Positions 32,678 to 41,293 of a stretch of DNA of 64,000 nt are shown piece by piece. The notes beneath the pieces were generated by a model. That model was given only the letters and a program-made list of their open reading frames with translations, did no database searches and had not been told where the DNA came from. The position numbers and the translations under genes were made by a program. Numbering within the stretch: the stretch's first letter is position 1; each line of letters opens with the position of its first letter. The stretch spans positions 62,001-126,000 of the forward strand of contig NZ_FWFT01000002.1 in NCBI RefSeq assembly GCF_900172275.1, read 5' to 3'. Source of the DNA: Pseudooctadecabacter jejudonensis. Lineage in GTDB: Bacteria > Pseudomonadota > Alphaproteobacteria > Rhodobacterales > Rhodobacteraceae.

Positions 32678-33565
32678 ATGACACATGTACGCAAAGCCGT
32701 CTTTCCCGTTGCCGGAATGGGCACTCGTTTTCTGCCCGCCACCAAATCAGTGCCAAAGGAAATGCTGCCCCTCGTTGATCGCCCCTTGATCCAATATGCA
32801 GTGGATGAGGCCCGCGCCGCCGGCATCGAAGAATTCATCTTCGTGTCTGCCGCAGGAAAAGGCGCGCTCGAAGACTACTTTGACACCGCCGCAGCCCTTG
32901 AGGCCACCCTGAAGGCCAAGGGCAAAACCGACGCCTTGCGCGCGATTGAACCGGCCCGCATGCCCGAAGGCGCGCTGACGATTTTGCGGCAGGCCAACGC
33001 GCTTGGCCTCGGCCACGCCGTCCGCCAAGCCCGTAATCTGATCGGGGACGATCCGTTTGCCGTGCTGTTGCCCGATGACGTCATCATGTCCGACAAAGGC
33101 GCCTTGGCCCAGATGATCGAGGCGCACCGTTCCACCGGTGGCCATATGGTCGCCACGATGGATGTCCCACGGAAGGCCACATCTGCCTATGGCGTACTGG
33201 ACGTCAGCCATCAAGACGGGCGGGTTTTGCACGCCCGCGGCATGGTCGAAAAGCCGCGTCCCGATGTGGCGCCCTCCACGCAGGCGGTGGTGGGCCGCTA
33301 TATCCTTGATCCGTGCATCTTTGACCGTCTGGCCCACATCGGCCCCGGGGCAGGCGGCGAATTGCAGCTGACGGATGCCATCAACGCCGACGCGCAAACG
33401 GCGGGCATCTGTGGTTATCAATTCGAGGGGGAACGGTTCGATTGCGGATCGATCACGGGGTTTGTGCAGGCCACAGCGGCCTTTGCACTGGCCCGCGCGG
33501 ACCTGCGCCCCGCCCTGACGACGTTCCTACAGGACAGAACACAACCGCTGGAATTGTCGGCATAA
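32678..33565 (+). CDS. galU: UTP-glucose-1-phosphate uridylyltransferase
   Basis: Makes UDP-glucose for polysaccharide synthesis. N-terminal nucleotide-binding motif FPVAGMGTRFLPATKSVPKE, then LPLVDRPLIQYAVDEA, LLPDDVI, GMVEKPRP and FDCGSITGF are as in GalU. 295 residues, normal. In the exopolysaccharide locus after the WecG/sugar transferase fusion, probably the same transcript. Confidence 0.92.
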   Translation: MTHVRKAVFPVAGMGTRFLPATKSVPKEMLPLVDRPLIQYAVDEARAAGIEEFIFVSAAGKGALEDYFDTAAALEATLKAKGKTDALRAIEPARMPEGALTILRQANALGLGHAVRQARNLIGDDPFAVLLPDDVIMSDKGALAQMIEAHRSTGGHMVATMDVPRKATSAYGVLDVSHQDGRVLHARGMVEKPRPDVAPSTQAVVGRYILDPCIFDRLAHIGPGAGGELQLTDAINADAQTAGICGYQFEGERFDCGSITGFVQATAAFALARADLRPALTTFLQDRTQPLELSA

Positions 33566-33573
33566 CCCCCCAA

Positions 33574-33593
33574 ACCTATCCGTTCGGATAGGT
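33574..33593. promoter_or_regulatory. EPS-locus dyad, site B
   Basis: ACCTATCCG (33574-33582) and CGGATAGGT (33585-33593), a perfect 9-bp inverted repeat around TT, with an extra CCTATCC half-site at 33595-33601. Lies 74 bp upstream of the secreted-protein/hybrid-kinase unit and 9 bp after the galU stop. The most symmetrical member of the family. Confidence 0.65.
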
Positions 33594-33666
33594 CCCTATC
33601 CCGATACCCAAAAGCAAAACAGGATCGGATCTGGCATACCCTGTCCCAACCTCACAGGAGAACAAC

Positions 33667-34185
33667 ATGCTTACACGGTCCTTCTTTGCTTTCGCCGCTG
33701 CGGTCACCCTCACATTGATCGGGGCGGAGACGGCCCGTGCGGATGACGTGCCCTCCCCCAATGGGGACGTCATCCTCACGGTGTCCGGCGACATCGCGAC
33801 GACCAACGTCGGTGACACCCTTCAATTTGATCGCGCGACCCTCACAGACCTTGGCCTGACAACGATTGAGACAACCACAATCTGGACCGACGGCACACAG
33901 GTCTTTGAAGGCATCCCCCTTGCCACGCTTGTGGACCTTTTGGGGATCGAGGATGGCACGCTCAATGCCACCGCCCTCAATGACTACACGGTCGAAATTC
34001 CCGTCTCGGATGCCGTCGAAGGCGGGCCGATCATTGCCCTGTTGTTGAACGGCGAAGAGATGTCGGTGCGCGACAAAGGCCCGTTGTGGGTTGTCTACCC
34101 CTATGATGCCTCTGACGCATATCAAACAGAGGTCATCTATTCGCGGAGCATCTGGCAACTCGACAGGATTGAGGTTGTCGAGTAG
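33667..34185 (+). CDS. Secreted protein resembling the molybdopterin-binding oxidoreductase fold, next to hybrid kinase
   Basis: 172 residues with a signal peptide ending TARA (about residue 25). The mature part (VILTVSGDIATTN...GDTLQFDRATLTDLG, WTDGTQVFEGIPLATLVDLLGI, PLWVVYPYD, SRSIWQLDRIEV) resembles the SUOX/YedY-type molybdopterin domain, but the cofactor-binding cysteine is absent: the mature chain has no Cys. It lies 30 bp before the hybrid kinase gene and shares site B, so it may bind a ligand and present it to the kinase. Fold assignment is by eye and moderate. Confidence 0.62.
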   Translation: MLTRSFFAFAAAVTLTLIGAETARADDVPSPNGDVILTVSGDIATTNVGDTLQFDRATLTDLGLTTIETTTIWTDGTQVFEGIPLATLVDLLGIEDGTLNATALNDYTVEIPVSDAVEGGPIIALLLNGEEMSVRDKGPLWVVYPYDASDAYQTEVIYSRSIWQLDRIEVVE

Positions 34186-34215
34186 CCAAAAGGAAACCTC
34201 CAGCATGAGGCGCAT

Positions 34216-36063
34216 GTGAACACAAAACCCCACTCACGGTTTAAGATCGGCCGCACCTTTGTTGTGCTGGCCGGTCTTTTGGCCTTTGCAACCATTGCGT
34301 TTCTGGCCTGGAACGTGGTCCGCGAAATTGATGCGCAAAGCACCGCACAGTCCGACAATGTGCAATGGTCCCTGTCCCAGACCGAGGTTGAGTTTCAGGA
34401 GTTCAGCGCCCGTTTGCGTTTGGGCAGCGATCTGTCGGGCCTGCGGCAGCGGTTTGATGTGTTCTACAGCCGTGTGCGCACCGTGCGCCGCGCGCAGGTG
34501 TTCGAAGACCTCCGCGCCTCGCCCGCGTTCGAAGGCCATCTGACAGCGCTTGAGACGTTTTTGGACAGCGCCGTTCCCATCATCGACGCCTCAGACGCGG
34601 GGCTGACCCGCAGTATCCCAACGCTCGCGGCCATGGCCGAAGATATCCGGCCTGAGGTGCGGTCCCTGGCCAATTCCGGCCTGCGCCTTTTTGCCGAAAA
34701 AGCCGACGCCCAGCGCGAGGCCGTCAGCCGCACCATGACCCAATTGGCCGTGGCGCTGGTGGTTTTGATTTCGGCGTTGGGGCTGGGGTTGGTCTATTTG
34801 GGGGCCCTGATCAAACGGATCAGCCGCCGCGAACGGGAACAAAAACAGACAGCAGCACGCATCAACACCATCATGAACACATCGTTGGACGGGGTGATCG
34901 TCAGCGATGCCGACGGTCGCATCACCAATTTCAATGCCGCCGCCGAGACGATTTTCGGCCACACGGCTGAGGATGTTCTGGGCAAGGAATTGGGCAAACT
35001 CATCGTGCCCGATCACATGCGGGCCGCCCATGACGCCGGCATGAAACGGATGCGCGACAAGGGTGAAAAACGGGTCGTCGGCAAAGGCCGTGTGCAACTG
35101 GAGGCAAAGCGCGCCGATGGGTCGCTGTTTCCGGTCGAACTGGCCATCCAATCCGCCACCACGGACGACGGCGATGTCTTCATTGCCTTTTTACGCGATA
35201 TCTCAAAACGGGTAGCCGATGAAGCAGAGCTGATCGATGCCCGCGACAAGGCCATCGCCGGTGAGAAAAGCCGCTCGGAATTTCTTGCAACGATGAGCCA
35301 TGAAATCCGAACGCCCCTGAATGGGCTGTTGGGTAATATGACCCTGATGCGGGATCTGCCCCTCAGCGCAAAGCAAGAAACGTATTTGCACAATATGGAA
35401 ACCTCCGGCCGCTTGCTTCTGAGCCATGTTTCAGATGTGTTGGACATCGCCCGCTATGACAGCGGCAAGATCACAGCACGGGCGGAACCGTTCAACCTGT
35501 CTGCCTTGCTGCAAGATATCGTCGACAGCCAAAGCGGCATGGCCTTGGCCCAGGACACGACCCTTGATTGGGGCTGGGACGGGACGCCGCAGCACTGGAT
35601 CACCGGCGACATGGAACGTCTTCAGCATGTCATGATGAACCTGATCGGCAACGCCGTGAAATTCACCAAGAACGGGCGTGTCTCCGTGACTGCGATCTGG
35701 CGCGCAGACGACGAGGTCGTCCGGCTGGAGGTTGAGGACACGGGTATCGGCATTTCAGAAGACCTGCACGACCACATCTTTGACGATTTCGTCACGGGCG
35801 ACACGTCCTATGGCCGCGATGTCGGCGGCTCGGGCCTGGGCCTCAGTATCGTGAAACGGTTTGTCGATGTTCTGGGGGCACCGTCGGGGTGCGCAGCGCC
35901 CTTGGCAAGGGCAGCACGTTTACCGTCGAAATCCCCGCCGTCCCTGCCACCCCAGCGCACACCACCACGGCAGACGTGGATGCGCCACGACCGCCCGCCT
36001 CGCAGTCGGTGCTGGTGGTTGAAGACAATGAAATCAACCGCTTTGTCGTCAGATCCATGCTAG
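34216..36063 (+). CDS. Hybrid histidine kinase, N-terminal part (sensor, PAS, kinase core) ending after a frameshift
   Basis: GTG start at 34216 with GAGG just upstream. Two helices (about 13-33 and 176-198) flank a periplasmic helical sensor; then a PAS domain (about 215-330, TSLDGVIVSDADGRITNFNAA), HisKA with MSHEIRTPLNGLLG (His362), and HATPase with NLIGNAVKF, EDTGIGI and GGSGLGLSIVKRFVDVLG. Just after this the frame goes wrong: the run of five G at 35874-35878 should be six to read FVDVLGGTVGVRSALGKG. In this frame about 60 unrelated residues follow before the stop. The kinase core itself is complete. The REC-Hpt part continues in another frame (35889-36713). Confidence 0.8.
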   Translation: MNTKPHSRFKIGRTFVVLAGLLAFATIAFLAWNVVREIDAQSTAQSDNVQWSLSQTEVEFQEFSARLRLGSDLSGLRQRFDVFYSRVRTVRRAQVFEDLRASPAFEGHLTALETFLDSAVPIIDASDAGLTRSIPTLAAMAEDIRPEVRSLANSGLRLFAEKADAQREAVSRTMTQLAVALVVLISALGLGLVYLGALIKRISRREREQKQTAARINTIMNTSLDGVIVSDADGRITNFNAAAETIFGHTAEDVLGKELGKLIVPDHMRAAHDAGMKRMRDKGEKRVVGKGRVQLEAKRADGSLFPVELAIQSATTDDGDVFIAFLRDISKRVADEAELIDARDKAIAGEKSRSEFLATMSHEIRTPLNGLLGNMTLMRDLPLSAKQETYLHNMETSGRLLLSHVSDVLDIARYDSGKITARAEPFNLSALLQDIVDSQSGMALAQDTTLDWGWDGTPQHWITGDMERLQHVMMNLIGNAVKFTKNGRVSVTAIWRADDEVVRLEVEDTGIGISEDLHDHIFDDFVTGDTSYGRDVGGSGLGLSIVKRFVDVLGAPSGCAAPLARAARLPSKSPPSLPPQRTPPRQTWMRHDRPPRSRCWWLKTMKSTALSSDPC

Positions 36064-36713
36064 AGGCGGACGGCCATAAGGTGACCGAAGCGCATGATGG
36101 ACAAGAGGGCATAAATCTGGCCCATGGCCAACGGTTCGATCTGATCCTGATGGATATCTCCATGCCCGTGGTTGATGGCCGCGTCGCCACGCAGACCATT
36201 CGTGCCGGGGATGGCGCGTCGGCCCAAACCCGTATCGTCGCCCTGACTGCCAATGCCCTGCCCGAAGAAAGGGCCGATTTTCTGGCCCTCGGCATGGAGG
36301 ACGTCCTGACCAAACCCCTGTCCAAACCGGCCCTGCGTGCGGTCCTTGGCGCGGCCCCTGCCCGCGCCACGCCCAGCAATCACACGGTTCTTGATATGAA
36401 CCACCTGTCTGAGACCCGCGACGCCCTGGGGGAGGACAATTTCCAAACCATGCTGGGCAAGCTTGATGCAGAAATCGCGGCGGTGGCCGGATGGGCGCAT
36501 ATTGACACTCCGCTGGATGACCTCGCGCAACACTCCCATAAGCTGGCCGGATCGGCGTCCTTGTTTGGGGCGTCAGATTTGGCCCAGGGGCTTCGTGACC
36601 TTGAAACGTCTGCCAAGTCAAAGGATGCCCATGGGGTCGCACAACGGGCGGCCGATGTGACCGCCCTGTCCTTGCGCACGCGACAGGCCCTTGCGGCCCT
36701 CAAGGCAACGTAG
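35889..36713 (+). CDS. REC-Hpt part of the hybrid kinase (displaced by a frameshift)
   Basis: Continues the hybrid kinase in the -1 frame. It starts with the end of the ATPase domain (RSALGKGSTFTVEIP), then a receiver (VVEDNEINRFVV, phosphoacceptor Asp89 in LILMDISMPVVDG, conserved Lys in LTKPLSKP) and an Hpt domain (DLAQHSHKLAGSASLFG, His217). A GTG at 35889 could allow separate translation, though no clear ribosome site precedes it. Its 3' end overlaps the convergent wza-like gene by 14 bp. Together with the LuxR-type regulator it completes a His-Asp-His-Asp relay. Confidence 0.78.
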   Translation: MRSALGKGSTFTVEIPAVPATPAHTTTADVDAPRPPASQSVLVVEDNEINRFVVRSMLEADGHKVTEAHDGQEGINLAHGQRFDLILMDISMPVVDGRVATQTIRAGDGASAQTRIVALTANALPEERADFLALGMEDVLTKPLSKPALRAVLGAAPARATPSNHTVLDMNHLSETRDALGEDNFQTMLGKLDAEIAAVAGWAHIDTPLDDLAQHSHKLAGSASLFGASDLAQGLRDLETSAKSKDAHGVAQRAADVTALSLRTRQALAALKAT

Positions 36714-37932
36714 CGACCATTCCGACCACACCCAAAACGCGGCCCACTTCGGCAATGTTGGTGACGGTACTGTCGTAACAGGCGATGGAATCGCCAGGCA
36801 GAAGATAGGGGTCATAATCGTCCCTGTCCGCCCGCCGCAGCAGATCTTCGATGCTGCGTTCGATCACCACAGACACGCCCGTCACCGGATTGCGCGAGAA
36901 CAGAACCGAGGATCTGTTCGCCGATGTGGACCGCGCACCGCCAACGCAATTGGCGTCCACCACAGCCTGCATGTACCGCGTGCCGTACGGGACCTGACGC
37001 ACAGTCTGGCCGATGGCCGAGGCTGCGTTGTGCTGTGCGGGCTGTGTCAGATTGGACAAAAACAGGCTGACACCGGGCGGGCTGATCGGGCTGGGGCGCA
37101 TCAGGTCATCCTGAAAACACTGGCGCGAGGGCACAAAGACCTCGTCCCCCGTCAGCAGCATAATATCGACGGCGTTTTGCCCTTCGAACACACCGCGCAT
37201 GTCCAGACGGTACACATCAGACCCGCGCCGCACCTCTACCGATGAAATATCTGCATCAGGGCGCACGCCGCCTGCCGCACGCAGCGCCGCGGACAGGTTG
37301 CGCGCCTCCGTCGAGGCGCCCATGGCATCTTGCCTGCGTCCATCCAATGTGTCCCCGCGCACACCGCCGATTTCCACGGCGTGGGGTTCAAAAACGGCCC
37401 CCGAGACACCCACCGTCACAGAGGCGAAATCCGACGCCCGCACGGAAATGCGCGGCGCAGTGGTATAGAACTCCTCCGCCCTCAAGGCGCGGGCAATGTC
37501 AGCTTCGACCTGACCGGTGGTCCGACCTTGCGCCAGGATCGGCGGCAAAAAGGGCAACTTCAACGTCCCATCCCGCGAGATGACGTAGCTGCCGTTAAAG
37601 GTCTCATCCTCGGCGATGCGGATATCCAGCAGATCATTACGCGTCAGCCGTTCACCCCGCAGCGATTGCGCGGCCAGCGTTGATCCCTTGCCGTCACCTT
37701 CGCCCCCTTCGCCCGACCCGTAGGGCAAGCACTTCTGTCCGTTGATCTCGGCGGACCGCAGAAATTCTGCCGCGCGCCGCGTGACATCAGGTTCACGGTA
37801 CTGGGCCTGATACCCGTCGCCTTGGGCAATGGGTTCCAGATTGTCGGGGGGGTCAATGCTGGCACAGGCTGAGGACAAAAGAAGGGACGCGGCCACGCCC
37901 AAATGGGTAAGGTGAGGGAAGGACACTGCCAT
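36700..37932 (-). CDS. Wza-like polysaccharide export outer-membrane protein
   Basis: 410 residues with a lipoprotein-type N-terminus (GVAASLLLSSACAS, Cys near 23). The poly-export domain is visible (LRGERLTRNDLLDIRIAEDETFNGSYVI in part, SRDGTLKLPFL, TTGQVEADIARAL), followed by SLBB-type repeats (SVTVGVSGAVFEPHAV, LLTGDEVFVPS, LLPGDSIACYD). It forms the outer-membrane export channel that works with the Wzz/GumC-type protein. Transcribed from a region holding dyad site D; its 3' end overlaps the REC-Hpt gene by 14 bp. Confidence 0.86.
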   Translation of the reverse strand: MAVSFPHLTHLGVAASLLLSSACASIDPPDNLEPIAQGDGYQAQYREPDVTRRAAEFLRSAEINGQKCLPYGSGEGGEGDGKGSTLAAQSLRGERLTRNDLLDIRIAEDETFNGSYVISRDGTLKLPFLPPILAQGRTTGQVEADIARALRAEEFYTTAPRISVRASDFASVTVGVSGAVFEPHAVEIGGVRGDTLDGRRQDAMGASTEARNLSAALRAAGGVRPDADISSVEVRRGSDVYRLDMRGVFEGQNAVDIMLLTGDEVFVPSRQCFQDDLMRPSPISPPGVSLFLSNLTQPAQHNAASAIGQTVRQVPYGTRYMQAVVDANCVGGARSTSANRSSVLFSRNPVTGVSVVIERSIEDLLRRADRDDYDPYLLPGDSIACYDSTVTNIAEVGRVLGVVGMVATLP

Positions 37933-37993
37933 GACGGCCTCCTGTTGCGGTGAATGTCTGTTGTGTCTGGTCTAGCCTCTCTGGGGCATCCAA

Positions 37994-38036
37994 CCCAATT
38001 GGGCAGACGGCTGATGAAGGTATCCTGATGGATAGG
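37994..38036. promoter_or_regulatory. EPS-locus dyad, site D, and adjacent palindrome in the wza/wzx divergent region
   Basis: GGTATCC (38019-38025) and GGATAGG (38030-38036) are spaced by TGAT, the same 4-base spacing as site A, though only the inner five base pairs are complementary. CCCAATTGGG (37994-38003) is a perfect palindrome nearby, and GATAGGGGC recurs at 38031 and 38104. Lies about 90 bp from both divergent starts (37932 and 38134). Confidence 0.5.
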
Positions 38037-38133
38037 GGCCGATGCCTTTGCCCCCTGCACCTGCCCGCCCGCGTCTGGGACAAAGGCGCATCAATGAGGG
38101 CACGATAGGGGCGTCAACAGCCACAGGTGCCCC

Positions 38134-39375
38134 ATGATACGGACGATCCAGACACAGACCTTTCTGACCAGCCTTGCGGCCTACGGCGCGTCCGAAGTGG
38201 CGGCGAAGGCGTCACGGCTGCTGGTCGTTGTGGCGGTCGCCCGCACGCTTGATGTGGCGGTGATCGGCGTTGCAGCCGCAGCCCTCGCAGCGGGCGATAT
38301 CCTCAAGGCGCTGACGGAAAACGGCATCGGGCAGCGTATCATCGCAGCACGCACCGACACGCTGGAGGCGGTTTGCATCACGGCACGGCGGCTGTTCTGG
38401 ATGTGGTGCGCGGGCCTTTTTGTCGCCCAACTGGCCTTGGCGGGCGCGTTGTACGGCATCGGGGCCGACCCTTTGTTGGCGGCGTTGATCGCACTGATGG
38501 GGCTGGAATATCTGTTCATGCCCGCAGGCCTTGTGCAGGTCGCCTTGGCGATGCGCGCGGGCCAATTGAAACAGACAGCGGCCCTTGGTGGCGCGCAGGT
38601 CGTGGGCGCCAATCTGATATCGATTGTCTTGCTTGTCCTGTGGCCCTCTGCCATCGCACTTGTGATCCCGCGTGTGTTGTCCGCGCCGATCTGGCTGATT
38701 GCCGTGCGTCGGTTGCACCCATGGACACCAGGGGCCACGGCAGGCGCGCCGCTGGCCCCGTTCCTGCGCTACGGCTGGGCGGTTCTCGGTGTCGAGGTGG
38801 TCAAGGTCCTGCGCCTGCAAGCCGACAAGCTGATCGTCGGCGTGACCTTGGGGGCCGAGGCGCTGGGCCTTTACTTCATGGCCTTTAACGCGGGGCTCAG
38901 CCTGTCGAATGCCTTTGCCAACGCATTTTCAACCGTTCTCTTTCCCCAGCTTGCCCGCGCGACGGACAAGGCCCAGTCGGCGCGGTCGGGGTTGGTCTTG
39001 GGATTATGCTGCATCACGCCACTCGTTCTCATGCAGGCGGCCCTTGTCCCCGTTTATGTGCCGATGCTGCTTGGCGACGGATGGGCGGGCATTGAGGTTT
39101 ACGTTCAAATCCTGTGCCTTTTGGCGATCCCCACAACCCTTTGGGCGGCCGCCGCCAGCTGGCTGCGCCATCATGATCGCCCGCATGTGGAATTCGCCAT
39201 CACCAGCGGCCTTGCGGCGGCGGTTGTCCTGAATGCGCTGATGCTGGGGCCCATCGGCCTGACGGCTTTGGTTGTCGGCTACGCCACCCTCTCGGCGCTT
39301 TTGATGACAGCGACAGCCCTTTGGGTTTTGCGTCGCATCCTTCTTCCCACCACCAACAAATGGGTGACCCCATGA
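38134..39375 (+). CDS. Polysaccharide flippase (Wzx/oligosaccharide translocase family)
   Basis: A polytopic membrane protein of 413 residues with about 12 helices and the MATE/MVF-type opening SLAAYGASEVAAKASRLLVVV. The central segment VLGVEVVKVLRLQADKLIVG is typical of Wzx proteins (family with RfbX). It likely flips the lipid-linked repeat unit made by the cytoplasmic glycosyltransferases. First gene of a plus-strand unit with three glycosyltransferases; ATGA overlap with the next gene. Confidence 0.83.
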   Translation: MIRTIQTQTFLTSLAAYGASEVAAKASRLLVVVAVARTLDVAVIGVAAAALAAGDILKALTENGIGQRIIAARTDTLEAVCITARRLFWMWCAGLFVAQLALAGALYGIGADPLLAALIALMGLEYLFMPAGLVQVALAMRAGQLKQTAALGGAQVVGANLISIVLLVLWPSAIALVIPRVLSAPIWLIAVRRLHPWTPGATAGAPLAPFLRYGWAVLGVEVVKVLRLQADKLIVGVTLGAEALGLYFMAFNAGLSLSNAFANAFSTVLFPQLARATDKAQSARSGLVLGLCCITPLVLMQAALVPVYVPMLLGDGWAGIEVYVQILCLLAIPTTLWAAAASWLRHHDRPHVEFAITSGLAAAVVLNALMLGPIGLTALVVGYATLSALLMTATALWVLRRILLPTTNKWVTP

Positions 39376-40292
39376 CGACGTTTTCGATCATCATCCCGTG
39401 CTTTAACGCGGCCTCAACCCTGGGGCAGACGTTGGATGCCATCACCGCACAGACCTTCACCGACTGGGAGGCCCTGTGCATCGACGACGGGTCAAACGAC
39501 GCAACCCGCGACCTGATCTGCACCTACGCCAAAAGTGATCCCCGCATCCGTCTGCTGACCAACGACGGCAAAGGCCCAAGCCGCGCCCGCAATCTGGCAG
39601 GCCTGCAGGCCGCTGTCGGGGATATCTTCGCCTTTTGTGACGCAGACGACATTTGGACACCCCAGAAGTTGACCCAGCTGCACGGCGCTTTCGCCGACAG
39701 GTCCACCGACGCGGCGTTCGGCCAGATTGCGTTCTTTGACCACTCCATCGACGTCATCAGCACCTATTCCAGCGTTCCGGCCACTCCGGTCACGATCCGA
39801 ATGTTGCTGGGCGAAAACCCTGTCTGCACCATGTCCAACGTGGCCGTGCGCGGCCATGTCTTTCGCGCCATGGGCGGATTTGACGAACGCATGGTCCACA
39901 ATGAGGATCTGGACTGGTTGATCCGCCTTGTGGGCGGCGGGGCGTGTGTGCGCGGTCTTGATGCGCTGCACACCTACTACCGCGCCAGCCCCTCCGGATT
40001 GTCGGCCGATCTGCCCGCGATGCAGGCGGGCCGTGCTGCGGCCGTGCGCACAGCGAGGCGGTTCGGCCACAACCCCACCCGCACCGAAGAGGCGATTTAC
40101 GCCCGATATCTCGCACGCCGCGCCCTGCGTCTGGGCCATGGCCGCACTCAGGCGCTGCGGCTTGCGCTGGGTGGCATCTGCACCAGCCCGTGGGGCTTTT
40201 TCAATGTGCCGCGACGGGGGTGTTTCACGCTTTTGGCCGCACTCACCTGCCCGTTTCTTCCCACCAACCTGTCCCGCAAACTCTTTGCCTGA
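39372..40292 (+). CDS. Family 2 glycosyltransferase
   Basis: 306 residues. GT-A fold motifs: FSIIIPCFNAASTLGQTLD, CIDDGSNDATRD (UDP-binding Asp), FAFCDADDIWTP (DxD-type), MGGFDERMVHNEDLDWLIRL (catalytic ED). The ATG at 39372 overlaps the flippase stop. Adds a sugar to the lipid-linked repeat; donor and linkage unknown. Confidence 0.87.
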   Translation: MTTFSIIIPCFNAASTLGQTLDAITAQTFTDWEALCIDDGSNDATRDLICTYAKSDPRIRLLTNDGKGPSRARNLAGLQAAVGDIFAFCDADDIWTPQKLTQLHGAFADRSTDAAFGQIAFFDHSIDVISTYSSVPATPVTIRMLLGENPVCTMSNVAVRGHVFRAMGGFDERMVHNEDLDWLIRLVGGGACVRGLDALHTYYRASPSGLSADLPAMQAGRAAAVRTARRFGHNPTRTEEAIYARYLARRALRLGHGRTQALRLALGGICTSPWGFFNVPRRGCFTLLAALTCPFLPTNLSRKLFA

Positions 40293-40312
40293 CCCCAAAT
40301 AAGGACCCCATC

Positions 40313-41293
40313 ATGCCCCTCGCATCGATCATCGTGCCCAGCTTTAATGTGGCAGACACCATCGCTGAAACGCTCACCTCACTTTGCGCGCAATCCTATG
40401 GCGATTTCGAAATTATTGTCGTCAATGACGGATCAACGGACACGACCCTTGATGTGGTTGAACCCTTTCGCACAGACCCACGCGTGCATGTGCTGACCCA
40501 GCGCAACCGCGGTCTTGCAGGGGCGCGGAACTCAGGCATCGCCGCGGCACGGGGTGCCTTCATCGGGTTTTGCGATGCAGATGATATCTGGGCCCCGGAA
40601 AAGCTAGCCACCCATGTGACCCATCTTCTCGCCAGCCCTGACGTCGGCGTCAGCTATTCGGGATCGCGTTTGATCGATGACGCAGGTGCGGATCTTGGCC
40701 TCGCCCAGCGCCCCCGCCTGCTGGACGTTACAGCGGCACACATCCTCAAACGTAACCCCGTCGGCAATGGCTCCGCCCCTGTCATAAGACGAGACGTCTT
40801 CGACGCCATCGCCTACCGCCCCCACAGCGAACGGCACCGCGACTGGTATTTTGACGAAACCTTCCGTCAGTCCGAAGACATCGAATGTTGGATGCGCATC
40901 GCGTTGACGACGGATTGGATGTTCGAAGGCGTGACTGGCCTTCTGACGGCCTACCGGATCAACGCCAACGGCCTGTCCGCCGCGACAGACGCCCAGCTGG
41001 CGGCTTGGGAGAAAATGATCAGCAAATTGTCGGCGTTGCACCCCGCCTTCTTTGCCCGCCACACGAAGACAGCGCGGTCCTACCAGTATCGCTATCTGGC
41101 GCGGCGGGCCGTCAGTGACCGCAATGCGCACCGCGCGCTAGAGATGACCCGCGCGTCCCTCGCCCAATCCATGCGCCCCTTGCTCGAAGAACCCCGGAAA
41201 ACACTGACGACCCTATGCGCTGCGATGACGCTTCATTGCGCAGGCCCCGCAGCACTTGATGTGCTGATGCAGAAAAAGGAAAACAACACATGA
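40313..41293 (+). CDS. Family 2 glycosyltransferase
   Basis: 326 residues, paralogous to its upstream neighbour. LASIIVPSFNVADTIAETL, VNDGSTDTTLD, GFCDADDIWAPEK and QSEDIECWMRIAL mark the nucleotide-binding, metal-binding and base positions. ATG at 40313 with AAGGA about 8 bases upstream; an in-frame start at 40190 would overlap the previous gene by 100 bp and is disfavoured. Ends in an overlap with the next glycosyltransferase. Confidence 0.87.
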   Translation: MPLASIIVPSFNVADTIAETLTSLCAQSYGDFEIIVVNDGSTDTTLDVVEPFRTDPRVHVLTQRNRGLAGARNSGIAAARGAFIGFCDADDIWAPEKLATHVTHLLASPDVGVSYSGSRLIDDAGADLGLAQRPRLLDVTAAHILKRNPVGNGSAPVIRRDVFDAIAYRPHSERHRDWYFDETFRQSEDIECWMRIALTTDWMFEGVTGLLTAYRINANGLSAATDAQLAAWEKMISKLSALHPAFFARHTKTARSYQYRYLARRAVSDRNAHRALEMTRASLAQSMRPLLEEPRKTLTTLCAAMTLHCAGPAALDVLMQKKENNT

